Assembly: GCF_003994855.1 (NCBI RefSeq)
Contig: NZ_CP034142.1
Coordinates: 3,410,001-3,474,000, forward strand
Length of the DNA: 64,000 nucleotides
Direction of reading: 5' to 3'
DNA from: Marinobacter sp. NP-4(2019)
GTDB taxonomy: Bacteria; Pseudomonadota; Gammaproteobacteria; Pseudomonadales; Oleiphilaceae
The notes beneath the pieces are model-generated. The model did not search any database, had not been told where the DNA came from, and was given only the letters and a program-made list of their open reading frames with translations. Shown here in pieces: positions 53,166 through 61,629 of this stretch (position 1 is the first letter of the stretch; every line of letters begins with the position of its first letter). A program made the position numbers and the translations under genes.

Positions 53166-53609
53166 CCTCCCAGCAGTAGCCTGGGGATTCTCCCCATCAG
53201 GATATCAGCATGTCAGATAAATTTTTCTTCAAGGGTCGGCAGGACGCACGCCAGCACCACACCGCTTACGGCGGCTTTCAGACCAACGCCAGCCAGAAGA
53301 ATGGCAGCAGGAAGTATCCGCTAACGTTGGTGGTTACCAGTGAAGCGCGCAAGCAGGAGGTTGAGGCACAGGTGGCCAGGGCAAAACTGCACGCGAATAT
53401 ATCGGTTGATACCCGCGAGGACGCCGTTGAATCCATCAACGAGCTCACCGCTCTCCTGAATAAAGGTGGGACGGTCACCACGGTAAAATCGCCCTCCCGC
53501 AACGACGTCTGCACCTGCGGTAGTGGAATCAAATTCAAGAAGTGCTGTGGCTGAGGCTAGCCTGGGCATAGAGGACAATGGCTATGATTGTTTGTGGAGT
53601 TGAGTTGAC
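53166..53609. repeat. 444-bp direct repeat, copy 1
   Basis: Nearly identical to 57435-57878 (offset 4269): three mismatches near the left end and one near the right were seen by eye. It contains an entire SEC-C gene, its leader and the first codons of DUF3010. The identity breaks just before a CTGCCCCGGTTTTC element. Confidence 0.92.
53210..53554 (+). CDS. SEC-C/SWIM metal-binding protein, PBPRA1643 type (copy 1)
   Basis: 114 residues. The N-terminus MSDKFFFKGRQDARQHHTAY is family-typical, and the C-terminal SEC-C zinc motif is CTCGSGIKFKKCCG. The middle (NISVDTREDAVESINELTAL) suggests a small alpha/beta domain. Function unknown. The protein is identical to the product at 57479. Confidence 0.85.
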   Translation: MSDKFFFKGRQDARQHHTAYGGFQTNASQKNGSRKYPLTLVVTSEARKQEVEAQVARAKLHANISVDTREDAVESINELTALLNKGGTVTTVKSPSRNDVCTCGSGIKFKKCCG

Positions 53610-53637
53610 GGTGCTGCCCCGGTTTTCATTTGAATAA
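53578..53637 (+). pseudogene. 5' fragment of DUF3010, ended by the dispersed repeat
   Basis: MAMIVCGVELT matches the first residues of the intact DUF3010 at 57847, then the frame runs into the dispersed repeat and reads VLPRFSFE-stop. The breakpoint is within about 5 bases of the repeat at 53614. Confidence 0.85.
53614..53627 (+). repeat. half-site of the dispersed CTGTCCCGG repeat
   Basis: CTGCCCCGGTTTTC at the junction of repeat copy 1 and the cargo. It supplies the last codons of the truncated DUF3010 reading. Confidence 0.65.
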
Positions 53638-53666
53638 CCCCCACTTCAGTAGGTGGTTCAGGGTCG

Positions 53667-53699
53667 AAAAAAAGCCTTCCCGTTGGAGAAAGGCTTTTT
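53667..53699. terminator. bidirectional Rho-independent terminator
   Basis: AAAAAAAGCCTT and AAGGCTTTTT pair around a 10-base loop; both sides end in A or T runs. It lies 35 bases beyond the end of the glycine-zipper gene and would stop that minus-strand gene. Confidence 0.8.
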
Positions 53700-53734
53700 G
53701 GAGCGCACAGATCAAATTGCAGGCTTGTCGCGTC

Positions 53735-54061
53735 TCAGCAGTTGCCCTTTTTCGCCTGGCCCGGTGGGCAGAAATGGCCACCAAACTTCCGGTAAGACCG
53801 GCGATCGTCGTAGTCATGACGACGGCGATCATGGTCGCGATAGTCTTCTCTATGATCTTTGGTGGCAATGGCTGTTCCGGTTGCCGCACCGACGGCACCG
53901 CCGAGAATAGCACCATCTCTGCCACCTACCTCGTTGCCGATGGCAGCCCCAATTGCTCCGCCAATACCGCCACCTAGCGCGGCGTCGGCTGTATCATCCG
54001 CAACGGCCCCCAATGAGGTGGCACTCAGAGATAAAAAAACGAGCAGTGATTTCATTTTCAT
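53735..54061 (-). CDS. glycine-zipper exported protein
   Basis: 108 residues from ATG 54061. Signal peptide LLVFLSLSATSLGAVA, then a Gly-zipper hairpin (ALGGGIGGAIGAAIGNEVGG, GAVGAATGTAIA), followed by a basic/acidic Asp-Arg-Tyr-rich stretch (HREDYRDHDRRRHDYDDRRS) and a C-terminal HFCPPGQAKKGNC. Such proteins insert in or associate with the outer membrane. Function unknown. The 348 bases beyond its start up to 54409 hold two divergent promoters at most. Confidence 0.75.
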   Translation of the reverse strand: MKMKSLLVFLSLSATSLGAVADDTADAALGGGIGGAIGAAIGNEVGGRDGAILGGAVGAATGTAIATKDHREDYRDHDRRRHDYDDRRSYRKFGGHFCPPGQAKKGNC

Positions 54062-54409
54062 TGATGTAAATCCCATTGTTCAGGTGGTCTGACCTGCCCA
54101 ATATGACGGAAAGGAGACCATTTTCTCCATCGCCCCACCAGGCACGTGTCAATTTTGTGAACCATTCGAGAATATCAGAAATACACGTGAAGCCACCCAT
54201 TACCTTTTATTTATCTTTCAATAGGTTACAAAAGATTAAGGGATGCGCATTCCTTTCGAATTGGACCCGAACAAGACGCTCGCACTCTACCTCCGACTCA
54301 GCGGTTATCCGGATCATCCGGGACCTGAGAGCCCGGGGCACCTGAAAACCGACCAAAAGCATGGTGCTACACTGACTTCCAACCCGACAATGCTCTCCCG
54401 GAATCAAAC

Positions 54410-54886
54410 ATGCGATTCTTTGCTCTGCTGACAGCACTCCTGCTAACAGGCTGCACTTCGACCCGCCATGTACCTTCCTCCGGTACTGACTTCGCCCTTG
54501 ATGGCTGCACGCCCTTCCTGAACTGTGTGTCCAGCACCTCATCAGTGGGCCTCTACCACGTGAAACCCATTCAGCTGTCGGCGCCCCTGGATCAGCCGAC
54601 ATGGGATACCGTGAAAGCGGTAGCCACTGAAATGCCGGGCGCCAGACTCAATGACTCGCGCTTTGGCTATCTGGACATGACCTTTCATAGCGACCTGCTC
54701 CGCTTTCCCGACTACTTCGAGGTGCTGGTGAGCCCGGACCGACGCAGCCTGGATGTCCGATCCCAGTCGCTGGTCGGATTTTATGATCTGGGCGTTAACC
54801 GGCGACGCGTGGAGCGGTTCCGACACAGTCTGGTTGAGTATGGTGTTGCCAGTGGCAACAGCCAGGCTCTAAAAAGCGCTGACTGA
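54410..54886 (+). CDS. DUF1499 family lipoprotein
   Basis: 158 residues with lipobox TGCTST (Cys15). The mature domain includes TPFLNCVSS, LDMTFHSDLLRFPDYFEVLV and LDVRSQSLVGFYDLGVNRRR, which are the DUF1499 landmarks. It is expected on the periplasmic side. Function unknown. Confidence 0.8.
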   Translation: MRFFALLTALLLTGCTSTRHVPSSGTDFALDGCTPFLNCVSSTSSVGLYHVKPIQLSAPLDQPTWDTVKAVATEMPGARLNDSRFGYLDMTFHSDLLRFPDYFEVLVSPDRRSLDVRSQSLVGFYDLGVNRRRVERFRHSLVEYGVASGNSQALKSAD

Positions 54887-55003
54887 GGGAAATCGAAACC
54901 AGATTCCATTCCTCCAGCCTGCAGCAAGATGTCTCATATTCCCTCGGCACGGTGCCTCCACAAGCTTTCTCAGCTAGGATGATAGTCAAACTCAAAAATC
55001 AGG

Positions 55004-56179
55004 ATGATCAGTTTGCGAGCTGCCCCCTTTCTCATCGACTCAGAAGCAAATACCCAACCGCTGTCCCGGCTCACCTTCAACGAGGGCTTCTCCGAGAGGT
55101 GGTTACAGGAGCAACTATTTCAGAATCCAGCGAGCCTGCCATTCGGAGAGATAAACCCTGGATACAGTGATGTCATTCCTCTTTGCATGGAAATGAACAC
55201 CAGTGCCGGCCCCATCGATATTGTTTACACAACACCGCAAGGCAAACTGGTCATTGTTGAAACCAAGCTGTGGCGAAACCCAGAAGCCCGTAGAAAGGTT
55301 ATTGGCCAGATCCTCGATTACGCCAAAGAGCTACAAACCTGGAGCTATTCAGATCTTCAACGTGAGGTCTCGCGCAGAACAGGCGAGAAAGGAAATATTC
55401 CCTACCAATTGGTCCAACGTGCTTTCCCAAACACGGATGAAAGTGAATTCGTGGATGGTATAAGCAATTCATTAGCTCAGGGCGATTTCATGCTCGTTAT
55501 CGCAGGTGACGGTATTCGCAGCGACATCGAGGCAATGATCCAGTATCTGGAACGAACCGCCAACATGAAATTTACATTGGCGATGATCGAGACAGCGGTC
55601 TATCAGACAGCCAAGAAGGACCTGACGTTCATACAGCCAAGAACGCTTTTCAAAACCAAAGAAATCCAGCGAACGGTATACGTAACCGACTTTGCAGATG
55701 CCCCGCCTGTAAATCAGGAATCAGATGCGGCTACGCCCAATCCTTTGAACACTCAATACGAAGAGTTCTGGAAGCGTTTTTTAGCAGAGTTAAGACTGGA
55801 CGACCCGGAGCAACCAATAGCCAACCCTGTTGCGAAAGGCAATATCGCGTTCCCGATGCCACCGGGCTCGGGAACGGCCTGGATAACTCTGTACTTCTAT
55901 AAAGCTTCATCCGAGATTGGGTGCTTTCTTCGTATTAGGGGTTCAGACAACGGTGAATTTCTTTATGACGGTCTGAAAGATGACGCTGAGGCTATTCGTT
56001 CCGAGATTCCACTACCGATAGAGTGGGATGAAAAGAATCGACGAATCATCACAAGCAAGCGTATTGAGGGCCCGTGGCCGCCGGTTGATTCCCCAGAAGT
56101 GACTGCTTATTTTGCGGAGGCAGTGAATGCCTTTGTGAATGCTTTCAAGCCACGGTTGGAGAGATTGTCTGAAAATTAA
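55004..56179 (+). CDS. PD-(D/E)XK nuclease-like protein
   Basis: 391 residues. The nuclease core is visible: IDIVYTTPQG with Asp72, then KLVIVETKLW with Glu86 and Lys88, and GQILDYAKEL with Gln102. This is the order of the restriction-endonuclease superfamily. The C-terminal third (EEFWKRFLAELRLDDPEQPI, AWITLYFYKASSEIGCFLRI) resembles DUF4268-type domains attached to such nucleases. No methyltransferase or helicase is adjacent. A stand-alone defence or repair role is possible. The start has a weak ribosome site. Confidence 0.78.
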   Translation: MISLRAAPFLIDSEANTQPLSRLTFNEGFSERWLQEQLFQNPASLPFGEINPGYSDVIPLCMEMNTSAGPIDIVYTTPQGKLVIVETKLWRNPEARRKVIGQILDYAKELQTWSYSDLQREVSRRTGEKGNIPYQLVQRAFPNTDESEFVDGISNSLAQGDFMLVIAGDGIRSDIEAMIQYLERTANMKFTLAMIETAVYQTAKKDLTFIQPRTLFKTKEIQRTVYVTDFADAPPVNQESDAATPNPLNTQYEEFWKRFLAELRLDDPEQPIANPVAKGNIAFPMPPGSGTAWITLYFYKASSEIGCFLRIRGSDNGEFLYDGLKDDAEAIRSEIPLPIEWDEKNRRIITSKRIEGPWPPVDSPEVTAYFAEAVNAFVNAFKPRLERLSEN

Positions 56180-56299
56180 TGACACTGCCAACAATAATGC
56201 GCTGAACTTGTGAAAATAAACCTGCCCTGATTTTTGACAGGTTGCGCTCAAAAGGGAGTGCCCGTATATTCCGGTCAAGTCACTGAGAAGGAACCAACT

Positions 56300-56803
56300 A
56301 TGAAAAGGATCTTCATCGTTCCTCTGCTCGCCTTGTGCCTGTTTGTAACAGGTTGCATGGCAGGCGATCTCGTTTTGTCACAAGACCTCGCATTGGATTA
56401 TCCCGACCCTGAACTAATCTCCCATACCAGCACGACCCTCATCTTGAAGTACGAGGACTGGGCTATGTCTCACGAGATAGTCGATGCCGAAGCCTTCTAT
56501 CCTGGCATCGACCTGTCCGGCAATACTGAACAATTCATTCGTGCGCTCTTCATTGAAGATATTCGGCCATCGCTATCCCCCGAACTTCGGGATATGGCGG
56601 TCAAGCAACGTGAAGCCTTTGATATACCCGACGACGCAGTTTACAAAGATTCACTCGGCTCGTTCGACATCCTAGGAGGTTACAGCGAAACCCATGGTCT
56701 TGGGCATATCTACATTTTCGACCGAGCGGCTATTCATCACATTGTCGTCAAAGGAAAAGACGCACGCTACAAAGAGGTGGCGAAAAGTATCAGGGAGAGA
56801 TAA
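56300..56803 (+). CDS. lipoprotein of unknown function
   Basis: 167 residues from ATG 56300 with AAGGA upstream. Signal peptide and lipobox VTGCMAGD (Cys15). The mature domain (LILKYEDWAMSHEIVDAEAF, DDAVYKDSLGSFDILGG, HIYIFDRAAIHHIVVKG) is not recognised. The following gene starts at the next base after the stop, so they form an operon. Confidence 0.68.
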   Translation: MKRIFIVPLLALCLFVTGCMAGDLVLSQDLALDYPDPELISHTSTTLILKYEDWAMSHEIVDAEAFYPGIDLSGNTEQFIRALFIEDIRPSLSPELRDMAVKQREAFDIPDDAVYKDSLGSFDILGGYSETHGLGHIYIFDRAAIHHIVVKGKDARYKEVAKSIRER

Positions 56804-57124
56804 ATGGATATATACGATCGAGAGCACCTGAAAGAATTTCTGATAGCCCTTTACGGCAAGCAAGCCAATAACTGGCACCCGAACGAAGAACTGTTCAATC
56901 TCACTTACAAGCTCATTGCCGAATCAGGCGAGTGTAGTGAGGCAATGCGCTACGTCCCCGAGCCGATGGCCATCGGTAAAGCATCTTTCAAATGGTTGAA
57001 GAAAGAAGCGCGCTCCAAGTTCCTGAAAACGCTTCATGAAAATAAAGAGCAATACGTCATCTGTTTACGTGGAGCTGCCTACAACATGGCCCTTGAGTTC
57101 AAAATGGCCGCGCAAGGCGTATGA
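56804..57124 (+). CDS. unknown protein of the same operon
   Basis: 106 residues. Helical, mildly basic (KWLKKEARSKFLKTLHENKE, YVICLRGAAYNMALEFKMAA). Starts immediately after the lipoprotein stop. No family recognised and no signal peptide. Confidence 0.6.
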   Translation: MDIYDREHLKEFLIALYGKQANNWHPNEELFNLTYKLIAESGECSEAMRYVPEPMAIGKASFKWLKKEARSKFLKTLHENKEQYVICLRGAAYNMALEFKMAAQGV

Positions 57125-57146
57125 CGTCTCAAAGGCCTGCAACGAG

Positions 57147-57428
57147 ATGTATTTGAGTCGGACATTTTCCACTCAAACACTGGCCGAATTCATCCCGGAA
57201 GACGCCGGCCTGGCACCGGCAAAGCAAGCCAACGATCAAGAACTTGCAAAGAGCTTCGCAACCATTGCTGGACGGACGTCGGAGGACCCACTGGAAGGAA
57301 CCATTCTCGAAGCCTGTGTACGGCATGGCAACCAGTACCTTCTATTTCTGACCGACGATACCCCGTTCGAAGACTCGCTCCATAGGAAGTTATATCTGCC
57401 TATATCACCGTATCCGCAAGCGTGCTAA
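57147..57428 (+). CDS. small unknown protein before repeat copy 2
   Basis: 93 residues from ATG 57147: MYLSRTFSTQTLAEFIPEDA, LEGTILEACVRHGNQYLLFL. It ends 6 bases before the 444-bp repeat, so its 3' end may be truncated. The frame is open further upstream, but the region overlaps the previous gene. No family recognised. Confidence 0.5.
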   Translation: MYLSRTFSTQTLAEFIPEDAGLAPAKQANDQELAKSFATIAGRTSEDPLEGTILEACVRHGNQYLLFLTDDTPFEDSLHRKLYLPISPYPQAC

Positions 57429-57434
57429 AAGACT

Positions 57435-57878
57435 CCTCCCAGCAAGAGCCTGGGCATTCTCCCCATCAGGATATCAGCATGTCAGATAAATTTTTCTTCA
57501 AGGGTCGGCAGGACGCACGCCAGCACCACACCGCTTACGGCGGCTTTCAGACCAACGCCAGCCAGAAGAATGGCAGCAGGAAGTATCCGCTAACGTTGGT
57601 GGTTACCAGTGAAGCGCGCAAGCAGGAGGTTGAGGCACAGGTGGCCAGGGCAAAACTGCACGCGAATATATCGGTTGATACCCGCGAGGACGCCGTTGAA
57701 TCCATCAACGAGCTCACCGCTCTCCTGAATAAAGGTGGGACGGTCACCACGGTAAAATCGCCCTCCCGCAACGACGTCTGCACCTGCGGTAGTGGAATCA
57801 AATTCAAGAAGTGCTGTGGCTGAGGCTAGCCTGGGCATAGAGGACAATGGCTATGATTGTTTGTGGAGTTGAGCTGAC
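57435..57878. repeat. 444-bp direct repeat, copy 2
   Basis: Partner of 53166-53609. Here the SEC-C gene is followed by the complete DUF3010 gene, so this copy represents the original arrangement. Confidence 0.92.
57479..57823 (+). CDS. SEC-C/SWIM metal-binding protein, PBPRA1643 type (copy 2)
   Basis: 114 residues, identical in protein sequence to the copy at 53210, with the same CTCGSGIKFKKCCG zinc motif and the same leader (CCCATCAGGATATCAGC). This copy lies in its natural pair with DUF3010, which starts 23 bases after the stop. Confidence 0.87.
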   Translation: MSDKFFFKGRQDARQHHTAYGGFQTNASQKNGSRKYPLTLVVTSEARKQEVEAQVARAKLHANISVDTREDAVESINELTALLNKGGTVTTVKSPSRNDVCTCGSGIKFKKCCG

Positions 57879-58296
57879 TGGCAGCGATGCGGTGGTGTGT
57901 TTGCTGAATATGGACAGGGGGCAGTTCAACCTGCCGGAGTGCAAGGTGCGCAAACTGTCACTGCCGAAAAACCATAGCCGTGAAGATCTGCAGCGGTTCC
58001 AGGCGGCCTTTGCGGCGTTAATGGCCGAATACGGGGTCGCACGTGTCGCGATCAAAGAGCGGATGCCAAAAGGCAAATTTGCCGGTGGTGCCATCAGCTT
58101 TAAAATGGAAGCGGCCATTCAACTGATTACCGGTACTGAGTTGGCGGTGACCCTGCTGCCCCCGGCGCTGATCAAGTCCACCCTGGCATCCAACCCGCTG
58201 CCCATTGCTTTTGCCGATACCGGTTTGAAGGCCTTTCAGGAAGCAGCCTTTACCGCCGCCTATGTAGGACAGCTGCAAGGGAAGCATGGATCCTGA
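57847..58296 (+). CDS. DUF3010 family protein
   Basis: 149 residues from ATG 57847; ATG 57853 has better spacing from GAGG. VCGVELTGSDAVVCLLNMD, then VRKLSLPKNHSREDLQRFQA, RVAIKERMPKGKFAGGAISF and ALIKSTLASNPL cover the whole DUF3010 domain, which looks RNase-H/ruvC-like in pattern. Function unknown. It is paired with the SEC-C gene upstream. Confidence 0.85.
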   Translation: MAMIVCGVELTGSDAVVCLLNMDRGQFNLPECKVRKLSLPKNHSREDLQRFQAAFAALMAEYGVARVAIKERMPKGKFAGGAISFKMEAAIQLITGTELAVTLLPPALIKSTLASNPLPIAFADTGLKAFQEAAFTAAYVGQLQGKHGS

Positions 58297-58329
58297 AGCT
58301 CACCTCCGACCGCTGGTTCCCCGCAGATT

Positions 58330-58350
58330 AAATAGGTCTGTCCCGGTTTC
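58330..58350 (+). repeat. dispersed repeat, near-complete half
   Basis: AAATAGGTCTGTCCCGGTTT, 34 bases after the DUF3010 stop and directly before the right 30-bp repeat. Confidence 0.75.
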
Positions 58351-58355
58351 CACAT

Positions 58356-58385
58356 ACTTCACAGTCGGAGGTGAGGATTACATTT
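58356..58385. repeat. 30-bp direct repeat, right copy
   Basis: ACTTCACAGTCGGAGGTGAG, followed by GATTACATTT, matches 53118-53147. It sits between the dispersed repeat and the M14 5' remnant. Confidence 0.7.
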
Positions 58386-58386
58386 T

Positions 58387-58426
58387 CGTACCGATTGGAT
58401 AGGCCGCTGACGCGGGGCTCATATCG
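58387..58426 (-). repeat. 40-bp direct repeat: 5' remnant of an M14 carboxypeptidase gene
   Basis: Matches 62515-62554 at 37 of 40 positions, offset 4128. On the minus strand it reads MSPASAAYPIGT against the intact MNSASAAYPIGT. Nothing else of that gene is present here. It marks the left edge of the segment with the ligase and deacylase genes. Confidence 0.85.
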
Positions 58427-58507
58427 CTTTTCTCCTTCGGTCAATCACTCGCGCGCACCTCATTTCCGCTACTATCAAGGTAAGTCGGTGTTAGAGACAC
58501 AGCCGCT

Positions 58508-59992
58508 ATGGGACTGTCGATAAAACAATCGGAATTTACAACGGAAGAATTTGACCGTTTTGCGGCCAAGGTGCGAACGGATCTTACCGCACTCACCCGC
58601 CTTCTGGACCGGCCCGGCTTTGGTGAGGGGGAATCTTCGATTGGTGCCGAGGTCGAGTTCTACATCGTCAACCCGGAGCTGCGCGTCCAGCCGATCAACA
58701 CAGAAATAGCCGCCAGCGTTCAGGATCCACAACTGGCGGTTGAGCTCAACCGCTTCAATCTTGAATACAACCTCAGCCCCAAGGCTTTCAAGGGAGCCCC
58801 CTTTGCCAGAACCGAGCAGGAACTGCTCGAGGCCATGCAGCGAATCAACCAGCATGCCGCACCATTGAATGGCGAACTGGTCCCCATCGGCATTCTACCC
58901 ACCTTACGCCAGTCCGATATGGGCGCGAAGGTGATGACAGACGAACCCCGCTACCATGCGCTCTCCAACGCATTGATCCAGCAACGGGGCGAGCCATTCA
59001 GCATCCATATCGGTGGCAATGACGTCATCGACCTGGAAGCGGACGACGTCACCATGGAAGGGGCGAACACCTCGTTCCAACTGCACTGGCGTGTTCCTGC
59101 CCAACGCTTTGCAGACTATTTCAACGCAGTGCAGCTAGTGACACCCATTGCGCTGGCTCTGGCCAGCAATTCGCCCAGCCTGTTCGGCCACCACCTCTGG
59201 GACGAAACCCGTATCGCCCTGTTCAAACAAGCCGTCGACAGCCGGTCGCCCAACCACAGAACCTGGAAACACCCGCCACGGGTCTATTACGGCAACGGCT
59301 GGGCACGCAGCGCCTGGGAGCTGTTTGCAGCTTCTGCTTCGTTGTATCCCCCTATCCTTCCATTGATGTCGGAAGAAGATCCGATGGCGGTTATTGATCG
59401 GGGAGACGTACCGGAACTGACCGAACTGCGACTGCACCATGGGACTACGTGGCCCTGGAACCGGGCCATCTTTGATCACAAAGAAGGCGGCCATTTGCGC
59501 ATCGAGATTCGTTCCATGCCGGCCGGACCAACGGCCGTGGATATGTGCGCGAACGGGCTGTTCGTCATCGGAGCGGCGTTGGCGGTACTCGAGGATATCC
59601 GTCACCTGACGTCGATACTTCCCTTTCATTACACCGAACACAATTTCTATCGTGCCGCCAAATACGGCATTGGAGCAGACATTATCTGGCCGCACAAAGA
59701 CCAGGTACAGTTACAGGATACACCCCTGTTGAACGTAGCCCGTGACCTGCTGCCGCGCGCCCGGGAAGCCTTGCAACGAACCGCGGTGGACGAGGCGGAG
59801 ATCCACCGCCTGCTGGGGATCATCGAAGGCCGCATTCAAACCGGGATGACGGGCGCGCGATGGCAGCGCCAGATCACAGACTCTTTTTTCAGGTCCCAGA
59901 CTACCGACGACGCGTTCAAGAGTATGCTGGCTCTTTACATGGGCAATCAGAAGACAAACACACCCGTGCACGAATGGACCTTGTCACCATGA
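58508..59992 (+). CDS. glutamate-cysteine-ligase-like carboxylate-amine ligase (GCS2)
   Basis: 494 residues. GEGESSIGAEVEFYIVNPEL opens the ATP-dependent ligase fold; MEGANTSFQLHWRVPAQRFA, HHGTTWPWNRAIFD and EIRSMPAGPTAVDMCANG carry further GCS2 features. GCS2 enzymes join a glutamate carboxyl or a similar acid to an amine; many are not true GshA. It overlaps the AstE-like gene by ATGA, so the two act together. Confidence 0.85.
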   Translation: MGLSIKQSEFTTEEFDRFAAKVRTDLTALTRLLDRPGFGEGESSIGAEVEFYIVNPELRVQPINTEIAASVQDPQLAVELNRFNLEYNLSPKAFKGAPFARTEQELLEAMQRINQHAAPLNGELVPIGILPTLRQSDMGAKVMTDEPRYHALSNALIQQRGEPFSIHIGGNDVIDLEADDVTMEGANTSFQLHWRVPAQRFADYFNAVQLVTPIALALASNSPSLFGHHLWDETRIALFKQAVDSRSPNHRTWKHPPRVYYGNGWARSAWELFAASASLYPPILPLMSEEDPMAVIDRGDVPELTELRLHHGTTWPWNRAIFDHKEGGHLRIEIRSMPAGPTAVDMCANGLFVIGAALAVLEDIRHLTSILPFHYTEHNFYRAAKYGIGADIIWPHKDQVQLQDTPLLNVARDLLPRAREALQRTAVDEAEIHRLLGIIEGRIQTGMTGARWQRQITDSFFRSQTTDDAFKSMLALYMGNQKTNTPVHEWTLSP

Positions 59993-61029
59993 GCCGCTCG
60001 AACACCCTGGATTATCTCAACAACCCGTCACCCCAGACCCTGGGCCGCTCGCCCCTGGAGTGGCTGAACCGGCTGCAACGGCCCACGGTGGTTCGCGTTG
60101 CCGGCCGCGATCCTTCCAGGACCCGGGCCATGGCAACGCTGCTTCACGGCAACGAACCCTCAGGGCTGTTCGCGATTCACCGATGGCTACTGGAGCAGCA
60201 CACCCCGGAGGTCAACCTGCTGTTCCTTCTGGGCGGCGTCCGTCCCGCGAAAATCCCGCCGATACTTTCGCTGCGCCAACGGCCGGGCGGACGTGATCTG
60301 AACCGGTGCTTCAAAGAACCGTTTGAAGGAGAGGAAGGCGCCATAGCCGAGGCCATGCTGGCCGAGCTTCAGACAGCCAACCCGGAGTGCCTGCTGGACG
60401 TGCACAACACCTCAGGCACGGGCCCTGCCTTCGCTGTGACCATCACCAACGACGCTGCCCATCAAGCGCTGGCGTCGCTCTTTACTGACCGGCTGATCAT
60501 GACGGATCTTCGCCTGGGCGCACTGATGGAATATTCCGAGCAGGAGGTTCCCACCGTGACCATTGAGTGTGGCGGGTCTCAGGATGATCACGCGCACCAA
60601 CTGGCGTACGAAGGGCTTGTTCGGTATGCCTCACAGCCAGACGTGCTATCGCTGGAAAAAACGGAATGGAACGTTGCTGTACTGCGCAATCCGATTCGGG
60701 TGGAGCTGGCGCCCGATGCGACTATCGAGTACAGGTTAACGCCCAGTGGGCAGGCGGACCTCACGTTTCCGCCCGACATCGAACACCGCAATTTCGGGAT
60801 TGTGTCGCCGGATGAGCCTCTCGGATGGGTTGGACAAAAAGGCCTGGACGTTCTCACGGCGATCAGCCACAACCGGGCCGAGAACATGGAACAGGTGCTT
60901 CAAATCAAGGATGGGCGAATCTACCCTGCCCAGGCCCTCAAGGCCTTCATGATCACCACCAACCCGGTGATTGCGAAGAGCGATTGCCTGTTCTATGCGG
61001 TCAAAGCAACTGGCGATCCCATTTTTTAA
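59989..61029 (+). CDS. AstE/AspA-like metallo-deacylase
   Basis: 346 residues from ATG 59989, overlapping the ligase stop. The zinc site is LLHGNEPSG and a later His in LLDVHNTSGTG; the catalytic Glu lies in VPTVTIECGGSQDDHAHQ. The family includes succinylglutamate desuccinylase and aspartoacylase and is related to M14 peptidases. The C-terminal domain (DATIEYRLTPSGQADLTFPP) may be regulatory. With the GCS2 ligase it suggests making and breaking one amide. Confidence 0.83.
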   Translation: MSRSNTLDYLNNPSPQTLGRSPLEWLNRLQRPTVVRVAGRDPSRTRAMATLLHGNEPSGLFAIHRWLLEQHTPEVNLLFLLGGVRPAKIPPILSLRQRPGGRDLNRCFKEPFEGEEGAIAEAMLAELQTANPECLLDVHNTSGTGPAFAVTITNDAAHQALASLFTDRLIMTDLRLGALMEYSEQEVPTVTIECGGSQDDHAHQLAYEGLVRYASQPDVLSLEKTEWNVAVLRNPIRVELAPDATIEYRLTPSGQADLTFPPDIEHRNFGIVSPDEPLGWVGQKGLDVLTAISHNRAENMEQVLQIKDGRIYPAQALKAFMITTNPVIAKSDCLFYAVKATGDPIF

Positions 61030-61046
61030 ACCATCACCAGCGGCTT

Positions 61047-61541
61047 TTAATCGTAGATTGCCCGCTCTCTCGCATCTCGTTTCCGATCAGGGTCTTCCTG
61101 GCTTCGCGTGGCTAAAATGGCATCAAGGTAATCAGCGGAAACCCCTGTTTCTTTCGCACCAACGATGACGTGATTCAAATACCAGGAGTGAGGCAACAAA
61201 GATGGATCCGTTGACGTTGCACAGTAGGTAAAAGCATCAAGGGAATTCCCGAGAGCATCCGTAACCGTGACCCGCTTTTCATCGTAACCGAAGCCCAAAC
61301 CCTCAGCCCTGTCCAGCGGGCCTTTCTCGTCGCGAGGTATCTCAAACAGTGCGCCAATGACGAAGTCCTCCGGATTTCCGGTAAACAGTGCGTCGCATTT
61401 TGCGGATTTGTCTTTCCTGCTCCACTTATGAAACCGAAGGGAATGCTCCACGAGCGTGAACATACCGATTCGCTCCGCGCTAGGAACCCTGGCTCTTAAT
61501 CTGAGGAGTGACATATTCGATCCGTAAGCAAAATACTTCAT
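61047..61541 (-). CDS. gamma-glutamylcyclotransferase-like protein
   Basis: 164 residues. MKYFAYGSNMS is the substrate-loop signature (YGSNM) and the likely catalytic Glu is in LDRAEGLGFGYDEKRV. These enzymes release 5-oxoproline from gamma-glutamyl amines. It is convergent with the deacylase gene in the ligase segment. Confidence 0.85.
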   Translation of the reverse strand: MKYFAYGSNMSLLRLRARVPSAERIGMFTLVEHSLRFHKWSRKDKSAKCDALFTGNPEDFVIGALFEIPRDEKGPLDRAEGLGFGYDEKRVTVTDALGNSLDAFTYCATSTDPSLLPHSWYLNHVIVGAKETGVSADYLDAILATRSQEDPDRKRDARERAIYD

Positions 61542-61573
61542 GCTGCCTCCGTCTCTGCACTATTCACTCTAGC

Positions 61574-61627
61574 AAAACCGGGACAGGTCTATTTTTCCAA
61601 TTTGGAAAATAAATCTGTCCCGGTTTT
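61574..61627. repeat. complete palindromic copy of the dispersed repeat
   Basis: Two 27-bp inverted arms meet head to head: AAAACCGGGACAGGTCTATT at the left, and AAATCTGTCCCGGTTTT at the right, joined by TTCCAA/TTTGGAA. It could form a long hairpin. It lies between the cyclotransferase start and the M14 carboxypeptidase stop. Other sites in the window carry only one arm. Confidence 0.85.
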
Positions 61628-61629
61628 CT

